The translations under genes and the position numbers were made by a program. A stretch of DNA of 64,000 nucleotides, taken from an uncultured Bacteroidota bacterium (GTDB lineage Bacteria; Bacteroidota; Bacteroidia; Flavobacteriales; Flavobacteriaceae). The notes beneath the pieces were generated by a model. It saw only the letters and a list, made by a program, of their open reading frames with translations, did not search any database and was not told where the DNA came from. The stretch is taken from positions 86,013 through 150,012 of the forward strand of contig CACAZM010000001.1 of NCBI GenBank assembly GCA_902536935.1, written 5' to 3'. Positions 48,688 through 59,425 of the stretch are shown here, piece by piece (positions within the stretch are counted from its first letter, which is position 1; the number at the start of each line of letters is the position of its first letter).

Positions 48688-49765
48688 GGGATCTAATTTG
48701 TTTCACAATCGATTGAGTCGCATTTGGTTTTGCCAAGTTTTTAATATTTTTCCCAAGATTTTCTCTCTTCTTTTTATCCGAAATAAGAATATCTAGTTGG
48801 ATTTTGAATTTTTGATCCAATTCATTTTCTTCTATAACGAAAGCTGCATCTTTTCTGGCTATAGCAAGTGCATTTTTATATTGGTGGTTTTCTGCAACAT
48901 TGGGTGATGGGATAAATAAAACCGCTTTGCCGACCTGACAAAGCTCTGAAACGGCAAGTGCACCAGCTCGTGAAATAATCACATCCGCCGCCGCATAAGC
49001 CACTGCCATATCATCAATAAAAGGCGTGATATGAACATGTGATGTTTGAAGTTTTACATATTCTTTTTCGTAAAGAGAACCGCATTGCCACACAATTTGA
49101 ACCCCCATCTTGGAAAGTCTAACATGGTGATTGGCCATAAGCTGATTTATTCGTCTTGCGCCCAGACTTCCACCGACAACGAGCAGGGTTGTTTTCTTTT
49201 GTAATAACCCCATCTTCTTTTTTGCTTCTGCGGGACTGATGTTCAGTTTAATCAACTCAGATCGTAAAGGGTTTCCTGTAAGTTCTGTTTTATGCTTCGG
49301 AAAAAATCTTTCTGATTCTGCATGAGCGATACATATTCGTTGCACATATTTGCCAAGCAGTCGATTGGTTATCCCAGGTAAAGCATTTTGCTCTTGAATG
49401 AGTGATGGAATATTCATACGTGTGGCCATATATAACAATGGTCCGCTTGCAAAACCCCCAGTACCAATAACAACCTTTGGCTGAAATCGCTTTAAAATAA
49501 AATAGGAACTCCACAAGCTCACAATTAACTTGAGTGGAAACAATAGATTTTGAACTGAAAGCTTACGCTGAATCCCTGATATCCAAAGCCCTTTGATTGG
49601 AAAACCAGCTTTGGGAACACGTTTCATTTCCATACGTTTACTTGCACCAACAAATAAAATCTCAGCAGAGCAATTTTCGCTTTTTATCGCGTTTGCAATA
49701 GCTAGTGCAGGGAAGATATGCCCCCCTGTTCCTCCGCCAGACAATATGGTTTTAAACTGCTTCAC
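48674..49765 (-). CDS. murG: UDP-GlcNAc--MurNAc-pentapeptide-lipid transferase MurG
   Basis: ILSGGGTGGHIFPALAIANAI; VIGTGGFASGPLLYMA; VVGGSLGARRINQL; ISRAGALAVSELCQVGKAVLFIPSP. Confidence 0.98.
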   Translation of the reverse strand: MKQFKTILSGGGTGGHIFPALAIANAIKSENCSAEILFVGASKRMEMKRVPKAGFPIKGLWISGIQRKLSVQNLLFPLKLIVSLWSSYFILKRFQPKVVIGTGGFASGPLLYMATRMNIPSLIQEQNALPGITNRLLGKYVQRICIAHAESERFFPKHKTELTGNPLRSELIKLNISPAEAKKKMGLLQKKTTLLVVGGSLGARRINQLMANHHVRLSKMGVQIVWQCGSLYEKEYVKLQTSHVHITPFIDDMAVAYAAADVIISRAGALAVSELCQVGKAVLFIPSPNVAENHQYKNALAIARKDAAFVIEENELDQKFKIQLDILISDKKKRENLGKNIKNLAKPNATQSIVKQIRSLVND

Positions 49766-50933
49766 TCAAAATTGCTAAAGGGTTTTTTTCATCGCTTTCT
49801 GCCATGCGGCATGCAGTCACACTCTGAACAATACCGAGTGCAAAAAATGTCATCCATATGGAAGTTCCACCACTACTAATCAATGGTAATGGTTGCCCCG
49901 TTACGGGGAAAATAGAAACGGCAACACCCATATTCACCAAAGACTGGATAATGATCGGAAGTCCAACTCCTACGATCAGAAGTTGACCAAAAAAGTGTTC
50001 TGTTTTATATACGCTCATGAAAATACGGAATAGAAGCAGCAGATATAAAAACAACAAACTCAAGCCGCCAGTCATACCGTACTCCTCAGTGATAATGGCA
50101 TAAATAAAATCAGATGTGCTTTGGGGTAATAAGTTTTTCATCACACTTTTACCAGCTCCTTTTCCAAGGATACCGCCAGTAGCAATTGCCGTTTTGGCAC
50201 GTTGCACTTGGTAGTTAGTATTTGCATCACCATCTCCAGTAAAACTTTCAATTCGACTCATCCATGTATCAACGCGGTTGGGGAAAGCATCTGGATATGC
50301 TTTTGCTGTCATGATAAACAAGGTTAGAAAGACTACAGCAGCACCCAACATCAAAAACAGATATTTTTTGGGATAGCCCCCAATAAATGCTAACACAAAT
50401 ACCAAAGCAACCAATAAAGCTGCCGTTGATAGGTTTGCGGGTAAGATAGTTGCAATCACCAACAAGACAGGCAACCATAGAACGAGCAAACTCCGCCAAA
50501 AATGAATGTCTTTGTCTTTATTGATTGAGAGGTAACGAGACACATACACCATCAGTACAACCGAAGCTAATGTTGATGTTTGAAAAGACAAGCCAAGGAT
50601 CGAAATTTTAATCCAACGACTTGCGTTTGCTCCTTCTATAATATTGCCCTGCAGGGCGGTGTAAACCAACAATATCCAAACAATAGGTAGCGCAATTACA
50701 GATAAACCGCTAAAGTATTTGAATGGAATACGGTGCGTCGCATACATAATACTGATTCCAATCAAGACAATGGCGACATGCTTGATCAAATGACCTGTAA
50801 CAGAGCCAATCCCTAAAACATATACCAGGTTAGAGCTTGCGCTGTAAACGGGTAAAAACGAAAACGCAGACAACAAGACTACAATAGCCCATATGGCGCG
50901 ATCTCCGTGGATATGTTTTGTGATAAAACGCAT
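49752..50933 (-). CDS. ftsW: SEDS-family peptidoglycan polymerase FtsW
   Basis: IEGANASRWIKI, NYQVQRAKTAIATGGILGKGAGKS, FIYAIITEEYGMTGG, TGQPLPLISSGGTSIW. Confidence 0.96.
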   Translation of the reverse strand: MRFITKHIHGDRAIWAIVVLLSAFSFLPVYSASSNLVYVLGIGSVTGHLIKHVAIVLIGISIMYATHRIPFKYFSGLSVIALPIVWILLVYTALQGNIIEGANASRWIKISILGLSFQTSTLASVVLMVYVSRYLSINKDKDIHFWRSLLVLWLPVLLVIATILPANLSTAALLVALVFVLAFIGGYPKKYLFLMLGAAVVFLTLFIMTAKAYPDAFPNRVDTWMSRIESFTGDGDANTNYQVQRAKTAIATGGILGKGAGKSVMKNLLPQSTSDFIYAIITEEYGMTGGLSLLFLYLLLLFRIFMSVYKTEHFFGQLLIVGVGLPIIIQSLVNMGVAVSIFPVTGQPLPLISSGGTSIWMTFFALGIVQSVTACRMAESDEKNPLAILSEAV

Positions 50934-50936
50934 AAA

Positions 50937-52238
50937 TTACAGTTGACGAACGAGTTGTTTAAATTGATCTCCCCGATCTTCATAGTTTTTGAATAGATCA
51001 AAGCTTGCACAAGCTGGTGACAACAGTACCGCATCTCCTTGCTTTGCCAAGTCATAGGATGCCTGAACAGCTTCAGACATTGACCCCGCTTCCACCAGAA
51101 GGTTTACAACAGGAGAGAAACAATCGATGATTTTTTCATTGTCAAGCCCAAGGCAAATAATGGCTTTTACATTTTTACGAACCAAAGGCATGAGTTTGGC
51201 GTAGTCATTACCTTTGTCAACACCACCTACAATCCAAATTGTTGGGCGTGTCATACTGTCGAGTGCGTAGTATGTTGCATTGACATTGGTTGCTTTGGAA
51301 TCGTTTATATAATCTACTTTTAAAATACGTAGCACCTTCTCCAATCGGTGCGGAGCACCTTGAAAGGTTCGCAAACTCTCCCGTATGGTTTGTTTGCGAA
51401 TGTTGACCAATTGGGCAATGGTCGCTGCTGCCATTGCATTTTTGGCATTGTGAATTCCCTCCAACGAGGGATTGTCAATCCTGATCATATCGGTTGTGTT
51501 AAATCGTTCGTGTTTAATTGTTTTATCTGTATAGGGTATGCGTTGAGATTTGGGCTTATGTCGTTCGATTGCCAAATTGATTTCATCATCTGTATCATCA
51601 TAGATGAAATAGTCTTCATTCGTTTGGTTTCTCAGCATGCAAAACTTGGCGTCAACATATCGCTCAAAACTGTTGTCATAGCGATCTAAATGGTCGGGGG
51701 TGAGATTGGTCATCACAGCATATCGAGGGTGGAACGAATGGATGTCCTCCAATTGAAAACTACTGAGTTCAAGTACCCAGTAATCGGGTGAACTTGTCGT
51801 TACTGCTTTGGCAAAGCTTGACCCAATATTCCCAGCAAGAGCGACAGACTTTCCTGCCGATGCAAGCAAGTGATGCGTAAGCATGGCCGTAGTCGTTTTT
51901 CCATTTGTGCCTGTGATGCCGATCAGCTCCGCATCTGTGTTTAGTGAAGCAAATTCAATTTCTGAAATCAAGGGAATCTCAGCAGACCTGATTTCTTCAA
52001 CGATTGGTACATTTGGGGGAATCCCAGGGCTTTTTACAACCAAATCGGCTTTTGTAATCCGTTCGTAAGTGTGTTGTCCTTGCTCCCATTCTATATAATG
52101 ATCATCCAATTCTTTTTGGAAGGACTCGCCAATTAATCCTATATCGCTCAAAAAGACATGATAGCCAAGTTGTTGACCAAGAAGTGCTGCGCCAACTCCG
52201 CTCTCTCCTCCACCCAATACAATCATATTTTTTGACAT
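50937..52238 (-). CDS. murD: UDP-N-acetylmuramoylalanine--D-glutamate ligase
   Basis: IVLGGGESGVGAALL; GITGTNGKTTTAMLTHHLL; AVMTNLTPDHLDRY; NDSKATNVNATYYAL; SPACASFDLFKNYEDRGDQF. Confidence 0.98.
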   Translation of the reverse strand: MSKNMIVLGGGESGVGAALLGQQLGYHVFLSDIGLIGESFQKELDDHYIEWEQGQHTYERITKADLVVKSPGIPPNVPIVEEIRSAEIPLISEIEFASLNTDAELIGITGTNGKTTTAMLTHHLLASAGKSVALAGNIGSSFAKAVTTSSPDYWVLELSSFQLEDIHSFHPRYAVMTNLTPDHLDRYDNSFERYVDAKFCMLRNQTNEDYFIYDDTDDEINLAIERHKPKSQRIPYTDKTIKHERFNTTDMIRIDNPSLEGIHNAKNAMAAATIAQLVNIRKQTIRESLRTFQGAPHRLEKVLRILKVDYINDSKATNVNATYYALDSMTRPTIWIVGGVDKGNDYAKLMPLVRKNVKAIICLGLDNEKIIDCFSPVVNLLVEAGSMSEAVQASYDLAKQGDAVLLSPACASFDLFKNYEDRGDQFKQLVRQL

Positions 52239-52241
52239 TGG

Positions 52242-53438
52242 CTATCTAATTTTTAGGGTTACAAGTGAGATAATCGCAAGAGCGATGGTGATAATCCAAA
52301 AACGAGTTACAATTTTACTCTCATGGTACCCTTGCTTTTGGAAATGATGATGGACAGGTGCCATCAAGAAAATTCGTTTCCCAATTCCAGTTTTCTTTTT
52401 GGTGTACTTGAAATACCCAACTTGAAGGATGACTGACAAGCTTTCAATGAAAAAAACACCGCACAGAACAGGAATAAGCAATTCTTTGCGAACCGAAAGC
52501 GCCAGAACGGCAATAATGCCGCCAATGGTCAAGCTTCCTGTATCGCCCATAAACACTTGAGCTGGATAGGTGTTGTACCATAAAAATCCGACCAGACCCC
52601 CAGCAAATGCCGCGATAAAAATCACGAGTTCACTCACATCGGGGATGTACATGACGTTGAGGTAATCTGAGAAAATAATGTTGCCCGAAACCCAAGCAAA
52701 AACCCCTAATACCAATACGATTAGGGTTGCTGTTCCTGCGGCTAATCCATCTATGCCATCTGTGAGGTTTGCACCATTTGAAACCGCCGCCACAATAAAA
52801 ATCACAAATGGAATAAAGACCAACCAAGCATACACAGACCAAGATTCGTCAATCCATGTAATCACTTGGGCATAGTCAAATTCATTATTTTTCAGTAAGG
52901 GAATTGTGGTTTTTGTCGATTTTTCATTGACAACAACCTCTAGTCCTAGTGTAGCGTTTTCTCTTATGGTGACATCAGGATGGAAGTAGAGCGTGATCCC
53001 GACAATAAGACCCAAACCGACTTGACCAATAATTTTAAACCTTCCTTTAAGACCTTCTTTATTTTTTCGTTTAATCTTAATATAATCATCTATGAATCCG
53101 ATGCCTCCCATCCAAATGGTCGTGATGATGAGAAGAATAATGTAGATGTTGTCGAGTTTGGCAAACAACAATACGGGCACAAGGGTTGCCAAAATGATGA
53201 TGAGACCTCCCATAGTAGGTGTACCAGCTTTTTCTTTTTGACCTTCTAGGCCCAGATCTCGAATACTCTCCCCCATTTGATTGCGGTTTAAGAGCTGTAT
53301 GATTTGTTTCCCAAAAATCAAAGAGACAAGTAGCGAAAAAATAATTGCTATGGAAGCTCGAAAAGTGATGAACTGGAATAAACTAGCTCCTGGAAGCTGG
53401 AATTCTTGTTCTAAATATTCAAAAAGATAGTACAGCAC
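52242..53438 (-). CDS. mraY: Phospho-N-acetylmuramoyl-pentapeptide transferase
   Basis: [78 protein letters not shown]. Confidence 0.98.
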   Translation of the reverse strand: MLYYLFEYLEQEFQLPGASLFQFITFRASIAIIFSLLVSLIFGKQIIQLLNRNQMGESIRDLGLEGQKEKAGTPTMGGLIIILATLVPVLLFAKLDNIYIILLIITTIWMGGIGFIDDYIKIKRKNKEGLKGRFKIIGQVGLGLIVGITLYFHPDVTIRENATLGLEVVVNEKSTKTTIPLLKNNEFDYAQVITWIDESWSVYAWLVFIPFVIFIVAAVSNGANLTDGIDGLAAGTATLIVLVLGVFAWVSGNIIFSDYLNVMYIPDVSELVIFIAAFAGGLVGFLWYNTYPAQVFMGDTGSLTIGGIIAVLALSVRKELLIPVLCGVFFIESLSVILQVGYFKYTKKKTGIGKRIFLMAPVHHHFQKQGYHESKIVTRFWIITIALAIISLVTLKIR

Positions 53439-54895
53439 TAGTTCTTGTTTTGTAAATGTTGTTTTAACTCTTTTACATCGTCAAATTCCAAACGCTCACC
53501 TTTGATGTCTTGATAGGTTTCATGACCCTTACCAGCCACCAAAATTATATCTCCCTTATGGGCAAGCTGACAAGCCGTTTTTATCGCTTGTAACCGGCTT
53601 GAAATACTTATGTATTTTTTATAATATTCTGCTGGTACACCCGATTCGATCTGCTCAATAATCTTTTCAGGGTCTTCATTGCGCGGGTTGTCGGAAGTGA
53701 AAATCACTTTATCACTTAGTGTTGAGGCAATCCGTCCCATAAGTGGGCGTTTTGCCTTATCGCGATCACCCCCACAACCAAAGACGGTGATCAACATCTC
53801 ATTTCCAGTCCTGATTTTGTTAATCGTATCCAATACGTGGTTTAATGCATCTGGTGTATGCGCATAATCAACAATCGCTCGGACTGGATGCCCTCTACTT
53901 ACAACATTAAACCTTCCTGACACGGGCTCTACCGCACTCATAGCACTTAGGCTCTGGTCTACATTCTCTCCAAGTAACTGTGTGCAAGCATATACCGCCA
54001 ACATATTCGATGCGTTGAAGTCACCAACCAATGCCACCCATGTTTCTTTCCCGTCTATCCGAAGTTGCATTCCCGAAAAGTCATGCTCAAGGATTTTCGC
54101 TTTAAATTCAGCTGTGTTTTTTAACGCGTAGGAATGCTGCTTTGCAGCGCAGTTTTGCAACATATACTTGCCATTCTTATCATCGTGATTGCTCAGTGCA
54201 AAAGCGGTTGCTGGAAGTTTGTCAAAAAACTTCTTTTTGGTATCTCTATAACTTTCAAAAGTCTTGTGATAGTCGAGGTGGTCATGCGTAAGATTGGTGA
54301 ATATCCCACCTGAAAAATGAAGCCCCTCTATTCGATGCTGGTCGATCCCATGAGACGAGACTTCCATAAAGCAATACGAAACGTCCGCTTCGACCATTTT
54401 TGCCAAAAGGGAATTGATCTCCATTGGGTCGGGTGTTGTGTGTGTTGCTGGGTAGTGATGCTCGTTAATGGCGTTGGCAATTGTGGATAACTTACCAACT
54501 GAAAACCCAAGGTGCTGGAATACTTCAAACAACAATTGAACAATCGATGTTTTGCCGTTGGTTCCTGTCACCCCAATAAGACTGAGTTTGGCAGAAGGTC
54601 GGTTGTGATAATTAGACGCGATAACAGCATAAGCACTACGGCATTGAAAGCTTTGCACATAGGTAATTCCTTCCACTTGCTTTATGGGTAATTCTTCGCA
54701 AAGGATTGCAATAGCACCCTTCTTTACAGCATCATCAATGTAGCTGTGCCCGTCGTGAAACTCTCCTCGAATGGCGACAAACAATGCATCAGGTTCAACC
54801 TGACGTGAATCAGCAGTCACGTTCCCAATCGAAACAGATGTAGTCCCGAAAACATACTCTATGGATACGCCAAAAAGTAATTCTTTCAGTTGCAT
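53438..54895 (-). CDS. murE: UDP-MurNAc-L-Ala-D-Glu--2,6-diaminopimelate ligase
   Basis: [60 protein letters not shown] (DNPR specificity motif for meso-DAP). Confidence 0.97.
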   Translation of the reverse strand: MQLKELLFGVSIEYVFGTTSVSIGNVTADSRQVEPDALFVAIRGEFHDGHSYIDDAVKKGAIAILCEELPIKQVEGITYVQSFQCRSAYAVIASNYHNRPSAKLSLIGVTGTNGKTSIVQLLFEVFQHLGFSVGKLSTIANAINEHHYPATHTTPDPMEINSLLAKMVEADVSYCFMEVSSHGIDQHRIEGLHFSGGIFTNLTHDHLDYHKTFESYRDTKKKFFDKLPATAFALSNHDDKNGKYMLQNCAAKQHSYALKNTAEFKAKILEHDFSGMQLRIDGKETWVALVGDFNASNMLAVYACTQLLGENVDQSLSAMSAVEPVSGRFNVVSRGHPVRAIVDYAHTPDALNHVLDTINKIRTGNEMLITVFGCGGDRDKAKRPLMGRIASTLSDKVIFTSDNPRNEDPEKIIEQIESGVPAEYYKKYISISSRLQAIKTACQLAHKGDIILVAGKGHETYQDIKGERLEFDDVKELKQHLQNKN

Positions 54896-56754
54896 CAGGA
54901 TTTCTTTTGTGTTTTGGCTATTTTGACATCGGGTTCGACCAAGCTTTGGTTGGTCCCGTTCTTATTCCCCGTGATTTCCAAATAGCGATCTCTGCTGAGT
55001 TTGGTTTCTCTTGGAATTGAGCTGTATAGCTTGTGTGCAATTGTTTGAAAAACTGGGGCAGCTACCTGGTTTCCAAAATATCCTTTTTCTTTATCAGGGC
55101 GGTGAATGACCACTATGCAGGAATATTTGGGTTGGTCTGAGGGAAAATATCCTACAAAACTCGCCACGTATTGTACCTCCTCTGTATTGTAGTCCAGCTG
55201 ACAGGTTCCTGTTTTTCCAGAAATCGCAAAATTGGTATCATAAATGTTATGAGCTGTACCCCAAGGTTTTTCCACCACTCCTTTCAACATGCTTTTGACT
55301 TTGCCAATTGTCTCCTTGGAGCAAATGGAAGGGTTTATAATTTCGACTTCGGACTGCTTTTTGATTTGGCTCCTGGTGTTTTGAGTTTTTTCGATAAATC
55401 TGGGTCTCACCATGACGCCGTCATTGGCAATGGCGTTATAGAAAGTAAGCGTCTGCATTGGTGTCATTAACACCCCATACCCATAAGCCATCCATGGGAG
55501 AGATATCCCACTCCATCCTTTTTTATCGGGATGTGGGATGACTGGTTTTGCCTCGCCTACAATTGGTAATCCCAGTGGTTCGCTGAGCCCCATATTCATC
55601 AGACGATTTACAAATTGCTCTGGTTTTGAATTATACTCATTGTATATTGCCTGTACCATTCCTGTATTAGAGGAACGCTCAAAAATTTCGGAAATCGGAA
55701 TTTTGCCATAGCCCCCCTTTCGAGAATCACGCACTTTGTATTTACCGTAAAAAGTCAGTTCTCCATTTTGCGTATCAAAAACTGACGTCGTATCGATAAC
55801 TTGATCCTCAAGAGCAGCTACGAGTGCCATGAGCTTGAAGGTAGAACCGGGTTCGTGAGACTCCCCTATAGCGTAGTTGAGTTTTTCGTAATATTTTCCT
55901 TCTTTGGTACGACCCAAATTTGCCACGGCACGAATCGCTCCTGTTTCGGTTTCCATTACGATAGCTGTTCCGTGATCGGCTTCAAAATTTTCGAGAGCTC
56001 CAAGCAAAGCATGGTGAGTGACATCTTGAATGTTGACATCAAGTGTTGTTTGTACATCATACCCATCTTGTGGTTCTTGTAGATATGAATTGCTTAAAGG
56101 TTTCCATTCTCCATTTGCGATTTTTTGACGCATTTGTAGCCCTGGAATCCCGCGTAATTCATCTCCAAAAGCTCCTTCAAGCCCAACGCGCAGGTAGCTC
56201 CCGTTTGGCTGCTCTTGTTCATAGCCAATAGTCCGCTCGGCTATTTTACCTAAAGGTCTTTCGCGCACGGTCTTTCGCTCTACAACCAAGCCCCCGCGAA
56301 TGCCCCCCAATCGAAATAATGGAAAAGTTCTCAAACGATTCATTTGCCCATAACTCAGATCCTTTGCAATACGTTTGTACCGATGCTGTTTTTTATGAGC
56401 ATCAAGGAGGAGATTATGGTAATGATTGGGCGTATTCCCTAATAGAGAAGCAAGTGAGTCTGCAAGTACATCCACGTGACTCTCGAAACGACTAGTAGTC
56501 ACTGTAGCTGCATCAAAATGTATGGTATATCTCGGAACTGAAGTGGCAAGAAGACTGCCGTCATGCGCATATATATTTCCGCGAATCGGTTGAATATCAA
56601 AGTTTTGGACGGTTGTTTTTTCAGCAAGAAGTTTGTAGGAGTCTCCTTCTACTAGCTGGATGTGAATGATTTTATACCCAATCCCGAACCCGAGCAGAAA
56701 AAGCACAATCACCACAAATGAAAATCTAGAAATCAGTCTTTTTTGCTTTTCCAT
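54895..56754 (-). CDS. ftsI: Penicillin-binding protein / transpeptidase FtsI
   Basis: GSTFKLMALVAAL-type SxxK (EPGSTFKLM), RSSNTGMVQAIY (SxN), GKTGTCQ (KTG); IRGNIYAHDGSLLATSVPRYTIHFD; located in dcw cluster. Confidence 0.96.
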   Translation of the reverse strand: MEKQKRLISRFSFVVIVLFLLGFGIGYKIIHIQLVEGDSYKLLAEKTTVQNFDIQPIRGNIYAHDGSLLATSVPRYTIHFDAATVTTSRFESHVDVLADSLASLLGNTPNHYHNLLLDAHKKQHRYKRIAKDLSYGQMNRLRTFPLFRLGGIRGGLVVERKTVRERPLGKIAERTIGYEQEQPNGSYLRVGLEGAFGDELRGIPGLQMRQKIANGEWKPLSNSYLQEPQDGYDVQTTLDVNIQDVTHHALLGALENFEADHGTAIVMETETGAIRAVANLGRTKEGKYYEKLNYAIGESHEPGSTFKLMALVAALEDQVIDTTSVFDTQNGELTFYGKYKVRDSRKGGYGKIPISEIFERSSNTGMVQAIYNEYNSKPEQFVNRLMNMGLSEPLGLPIVGEAKPVIPHPDKKGWSGISLPWMAYGYGVLMTPMQTLTFYNAIANDGVMVRPRFIEKTQNTRSQIKKQSEVEIINPSICSKETIGKVKSMLKGVVEKPWGTAHNIYDTNFAISGKTGTCQLDYNTEEVQYVASFVGYFPSDQPKYSCIVVIHRPDKEKGYFGNQVAAPVFQTIAHKLYSSIPRETKLSRDRYLEITGNKNGTNQSLVEPDVKIAKTQKKS

Positions 56755-56759
56755 TTATC

Positions 56760-57068
56760 TTATTCGATTATGATTTTTGTGGGAGGGGTGATAGAGGATA
56801 CAAATCCACGTTTGGACAATTTGCTTTTTACTTCCGTTTCCAAACGCATATACATGGCTTGGGTTCTCGTTTCTGCAAACCGACTTTTTAACGCTTGGAT
56901 TTCAGTGTTTAAAGCCGAAATCTGCATAACCTTTTGATCGATATTGTGAGAGGATGTAATCATGACACCCGCCAGAAAAAAGAAGAAAAATATGAGTCGC
57001 CAGTTCCGCAAGGCACCTTGCTGTACCAAGAAAGAACCTCGAAGAATTTCTAACATACTTTGTCTCAT
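56760..57068 (-). CDS. ftsL: FtsL-like cell division protein
   Basis: 102 aa single-TM/coiled-coil ORF between rsmH and ftsI; WRLIFFFFFLAGVMITSSHNIDQKVMQISALNTEIQALKSRFAE. Confidence 0.8.
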   Translation of the reverse strand: MRQSMLEILRGSFLVQQGALRNWRLIFFFFFLAGVMITSSHNIDQKVMQISALNTEIQALKSRFAETRTQAMYMRLETEVKSKLSKRGFVSSITPPTKIIIE

Positions 57069-57967
57069 ATTTTCTCAGCTATTCGAAGTTTTGCACTACG
57101 TGCACGTTTGTTGTTTTGAATCTCAATTTCCATAGGCAGTGTCATGTTTCCCACCTTTTTCAGTGGCTTGTATGAACGCCCAAAATCATCTCTCACTGGC
57201 TCGTTTTCAAAGCAGCCATGCTGAATAAAGCGCTTAACAAGACGATCTTCTAAAGAGTGATAACTGATCACACAAAGTCTTCCGTTATGGTTGAGAACTT
57301 CTGCGCTTTGCTCTAAAAGCGATTTTAGGGCTTCCAACTCTTGATTAACCTCAATGCGTAGAGCTTGGAAAATTTGGGCCAATACTTTGTGTTGGATCTT
57401 TACTGGAACAATAGGGCGAAGAAGATCAACTAATTCCAAAGTTGTTTCGATGGGGTTTTCTTCTCTGGACTCAACGATCTTTGATGCAATCTTGCGCGCA
57501 TTCGTCAATTCCCCATATTGATAAAAGATATCACTCAGCTGCTCTTTTGTGTAGGTATTAATCACATCTTTTGCCGATGTTCCCTCAGACGAGTTCATTC
57601 GCATATCAAGTGGTCCGTCGAATCGTGTAGAAAACCCGCGAGTTGGTGTGTCAATTTGGTGAGAGGAAACACCTAAATCCGCAAGAATTCCGTCGACTTT
57701 ATCAACCTTATGAAATCGTAAAAAACGCTGTAGATAGGTAAAATTTTGATGGATGAAAATCAATCGCTCATCCACCCATGAATTTTCAATCGCATCTTCG
57801 TCCTGGTCAAAAGCAATCACCTTTCCGTCACTCCCAATCGCATCTAGAATAGCTTTAGTGTGTCCACCGCCACCAAAAGTCACGTCGACATAAGTGCCTG
57901 ATTCCTTGAGAGCCAACCCCTCAAGGCAAGCTTCCAATAAAACAGGATTATGATACATCTTCATCAT
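57065..57967 (-). CDS. rsmH: 16S rRNA (cytosine1402-N4)-methyltransferase RsmH
   Basis: YHNPVLLEACLEGLALKESGTYVDVTFGGGGHTKAIL; GILADLGVSSHQIDTPTRGFS; ISYHSLEDRLVKRF. Confidence 0.98.
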   Translation of the reverse strand: MMKMYHNPVLLEACLEGLALKESGTYVDVTFGGGGHTKAILDAIGSDGKVIAFDQDEDAIENSWVDERLIFIHQNFTYLQRFLRFHKVDKVDGILADLGVSSHQIDTPTRGFSTRFDGPLDMRMNSSEGTSAKDVINTYTKEQLSDIFYQYGELTNARKIASKIVESREENPIETTLELVDLLRPIVPVKIQHKVLAQIFQALRIEVNQELEALKSLLEQSAEVLNHNGRLCVISYHSLEDRLVKRFIQHGCFENEPVRDDFGRSYKPLKKVGNMTLPMEIEIQNNKRARSAKLRIAEKI

Positions 57968-58403
57968 GATTTCCCATCACCTCTTCTGCCAATTCAGCAA
58001 AGTCAAGAGCAGCATCGTCAATGGCTTGTTCGTACAATTCCTTGTCCCAGATTTCAATCATGTTGATTGCGGATGACAGAACGAGCGATTTATTTAAAGA
58101 AGCAATTCCAAGAAGATCCTTTGGGACCAATATCCTAGTTGCAGCGTCTATATCGATCATTTTCACCCCAGCAGTAAATCGACGAATGAAATCGTTGTTT
58201 TTCTTTCTAAATCGATTGAGCTTATTCACTTTCTCCATCATGGCTGACCACTCCTCTAACGTATAAAGCTCCAAACACTTTTGAAACACAGAACGTTTGA
58301 GCACAAAGGTTTCAACTCCTTTGAGTTGCTTAACCAAAGACACGGGAAGTTTTACCCTGCCCTTGGGGTCTAATTTGCATTCATATGTGCCAACTACGTG
58401 CAT
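57948..58403 (-). CDS. mraZ: Transcriptional regulator MraZ
   Basis: GTYECKLDPKGRVKLPVSLVKQL; FRRFTAGVKMIDIDAATRILVPKDLL; first gene of dcw cluster. Confidence 0.96.
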   Translation of the reverse strand: MHVVGTYECKLDPKGRVKLPVSLVKQLKGVETFVLKRSVFQKCLELYTLEEWSAMMEKVNKLNRFRKKNNDFIRRFTAGVKMIDIDAATRILVPKDLLGIASLNKSLVLSSAINMIEIWDKELYEQAIDDAALDFAELAEEVMGNHDEDVS

Positions 58404-58421
58404 TTACGACTTGAACTGAGT

Positions 58422-58429
58422 CAAATATA
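58422..58429 (-). promoter_or_regulatory. -7 promoter element TATATTTG upstream of mraZ
   Basis: Exact TAnnTTTG match on minus strand (plus strand caaatata), 19 nt upstream of the mraZ start. Confidence 0.6.
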
Positions 58430-58437
58430 TCAATAAA

Positions 58438-58467
58438 TTACCACTTTTTACCACTTTTTACCACTTT
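58438..58467 (-). promoter_or_regulatory. Three tandem 10-bp boxes AAAGTGGTAA (candidate MraZ-binding repeats)
   Basis: Plus strand ttaccacttt-ttaccacttt-ttaccacttt, three perfect consecutive copies adjacent to the mraZ -7 element. Confidence 0.7.
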
Positions 58468-58623
58468 GTTGATAAATTCAAACACCTTCCGTTTAAGTGT
58501 GGCTTAAATCATTTATAATGAGGTTGTTGCCATTTTGTTAAGCAATTTCAATTGAGATTGTGAATTCTAAACCATTTGCTTTCACTTTATGTCAAATGAA
58601 TAAGGCAACTGACTTGAAATGGT

Positions 58624-58631
58624 TATATTTG
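58624..58631 (+). promoter_or_regulatory. -7 promoter element TATATTTG for the alpha/beta hydrolase gene
   Basis: Exact TAnnTTTG match; supports the start at 58655 rather than 58619. Confidence 0.45.
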
Positions 58632-58654
58632 CGCACTATATTGGCTTCAATAAG

Positions 58655-59419
58655 ATGAAACAAACAATAAGAACATCGGGGAAATTCAAATTCCTTGAAG
58701 TAGGCGCTGGAAAGCCAATCGTAATTCTTCATGGACTTATGGGAAGCTTGAGTAACTTTCAAGGTGTTACTAACTACTTTCCTGACAAAGGGTATCGGGT
58801 GATAATCCCCATGTTACCCATTTACGACCTCCCCTTGCTGAAAACCAACGTCAAAGAGTTTGCCAATTATGTCAATCAATTTATTTCCCATCTGAATTTA
58901 TCAGAAGTTACTTTGCTTGGAAACTCCCTTGGTGGGCATATTGGGCTGCTTGTTTCTTTATTATATCCCAATTACATCAAGGGACTTATCATCACAGGAA
59001 GCTCTGGGTTATATGAAAATTCAATGGGTGAAAGCTACCCTAAGAGAGAAGATAAAGACTATATGACACGAAAGTGCCAAGAGGTTTTTTACGATCCTAA
59101 AGTTGCTACTGACGATATTATTGATGAAGTATTTGAAACCGTCAATGATCGAAAAAAATTGGTTAAAATTCTAGCCATTGCAAAAAGTGCAATTCGACAT
59201 AATATGGCGAAAGATTTGCCCAAAATCCATGTTCCAACCGCCATAATATGGGGAGAAAATGACATTGTAACACCCCCTGAGGTTGGACATGACTTTAATC
59301 GTTTACTACCAAATTCTTCTTTATTTTGGATTGAAAAATGTGGTCATGTCCCCATGATGGAACATCCAGATCTTTTCAATGTGCATATGGAAGCTTGGCT
59401 AAACTCTCATTCAAATTGA
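58655..59419 (+). CDS. Alpha/beta-fold hydrolase
   Basis: VILHGLMGSLSNF; LLGNSLGGHIGLLVS nucleophile elbow; IIWGENDIVTPPEVG; CGHVPMMEHPDLF. Confidence 0.92.
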   Translation: MKQTIRTSGKFKFLEVGAGKPIVILHGLMGSLSNFQGVTNYFPDKGYRVIIPMLPIYDLPLLKTNVKEFANYVNQFISHLNLSEVTLLGNSLGGHIGLLVSLLYPNYIKGLIITGSSGLYENSMGESYPKREDKDYMTRKCQEVFYDPKVATDDIIDEVFETVNDRKKLVKILAIAKSAIRHNMAKDLPKIHVPTAIIWGENDIVTPPEVGHDFNRLLPNSSLFWIEKCGHVPMMEHPDLFNVHMEAWLNSHSN

Positions 59420-59425
59420 GTTGCC

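Noticed and set aside
43003-58403. Absence of murF and ddl from the dcw cluster
   Set aside because: To my knowledge this reduced dcw order is common in Bacteroidota, so not treated as novel.
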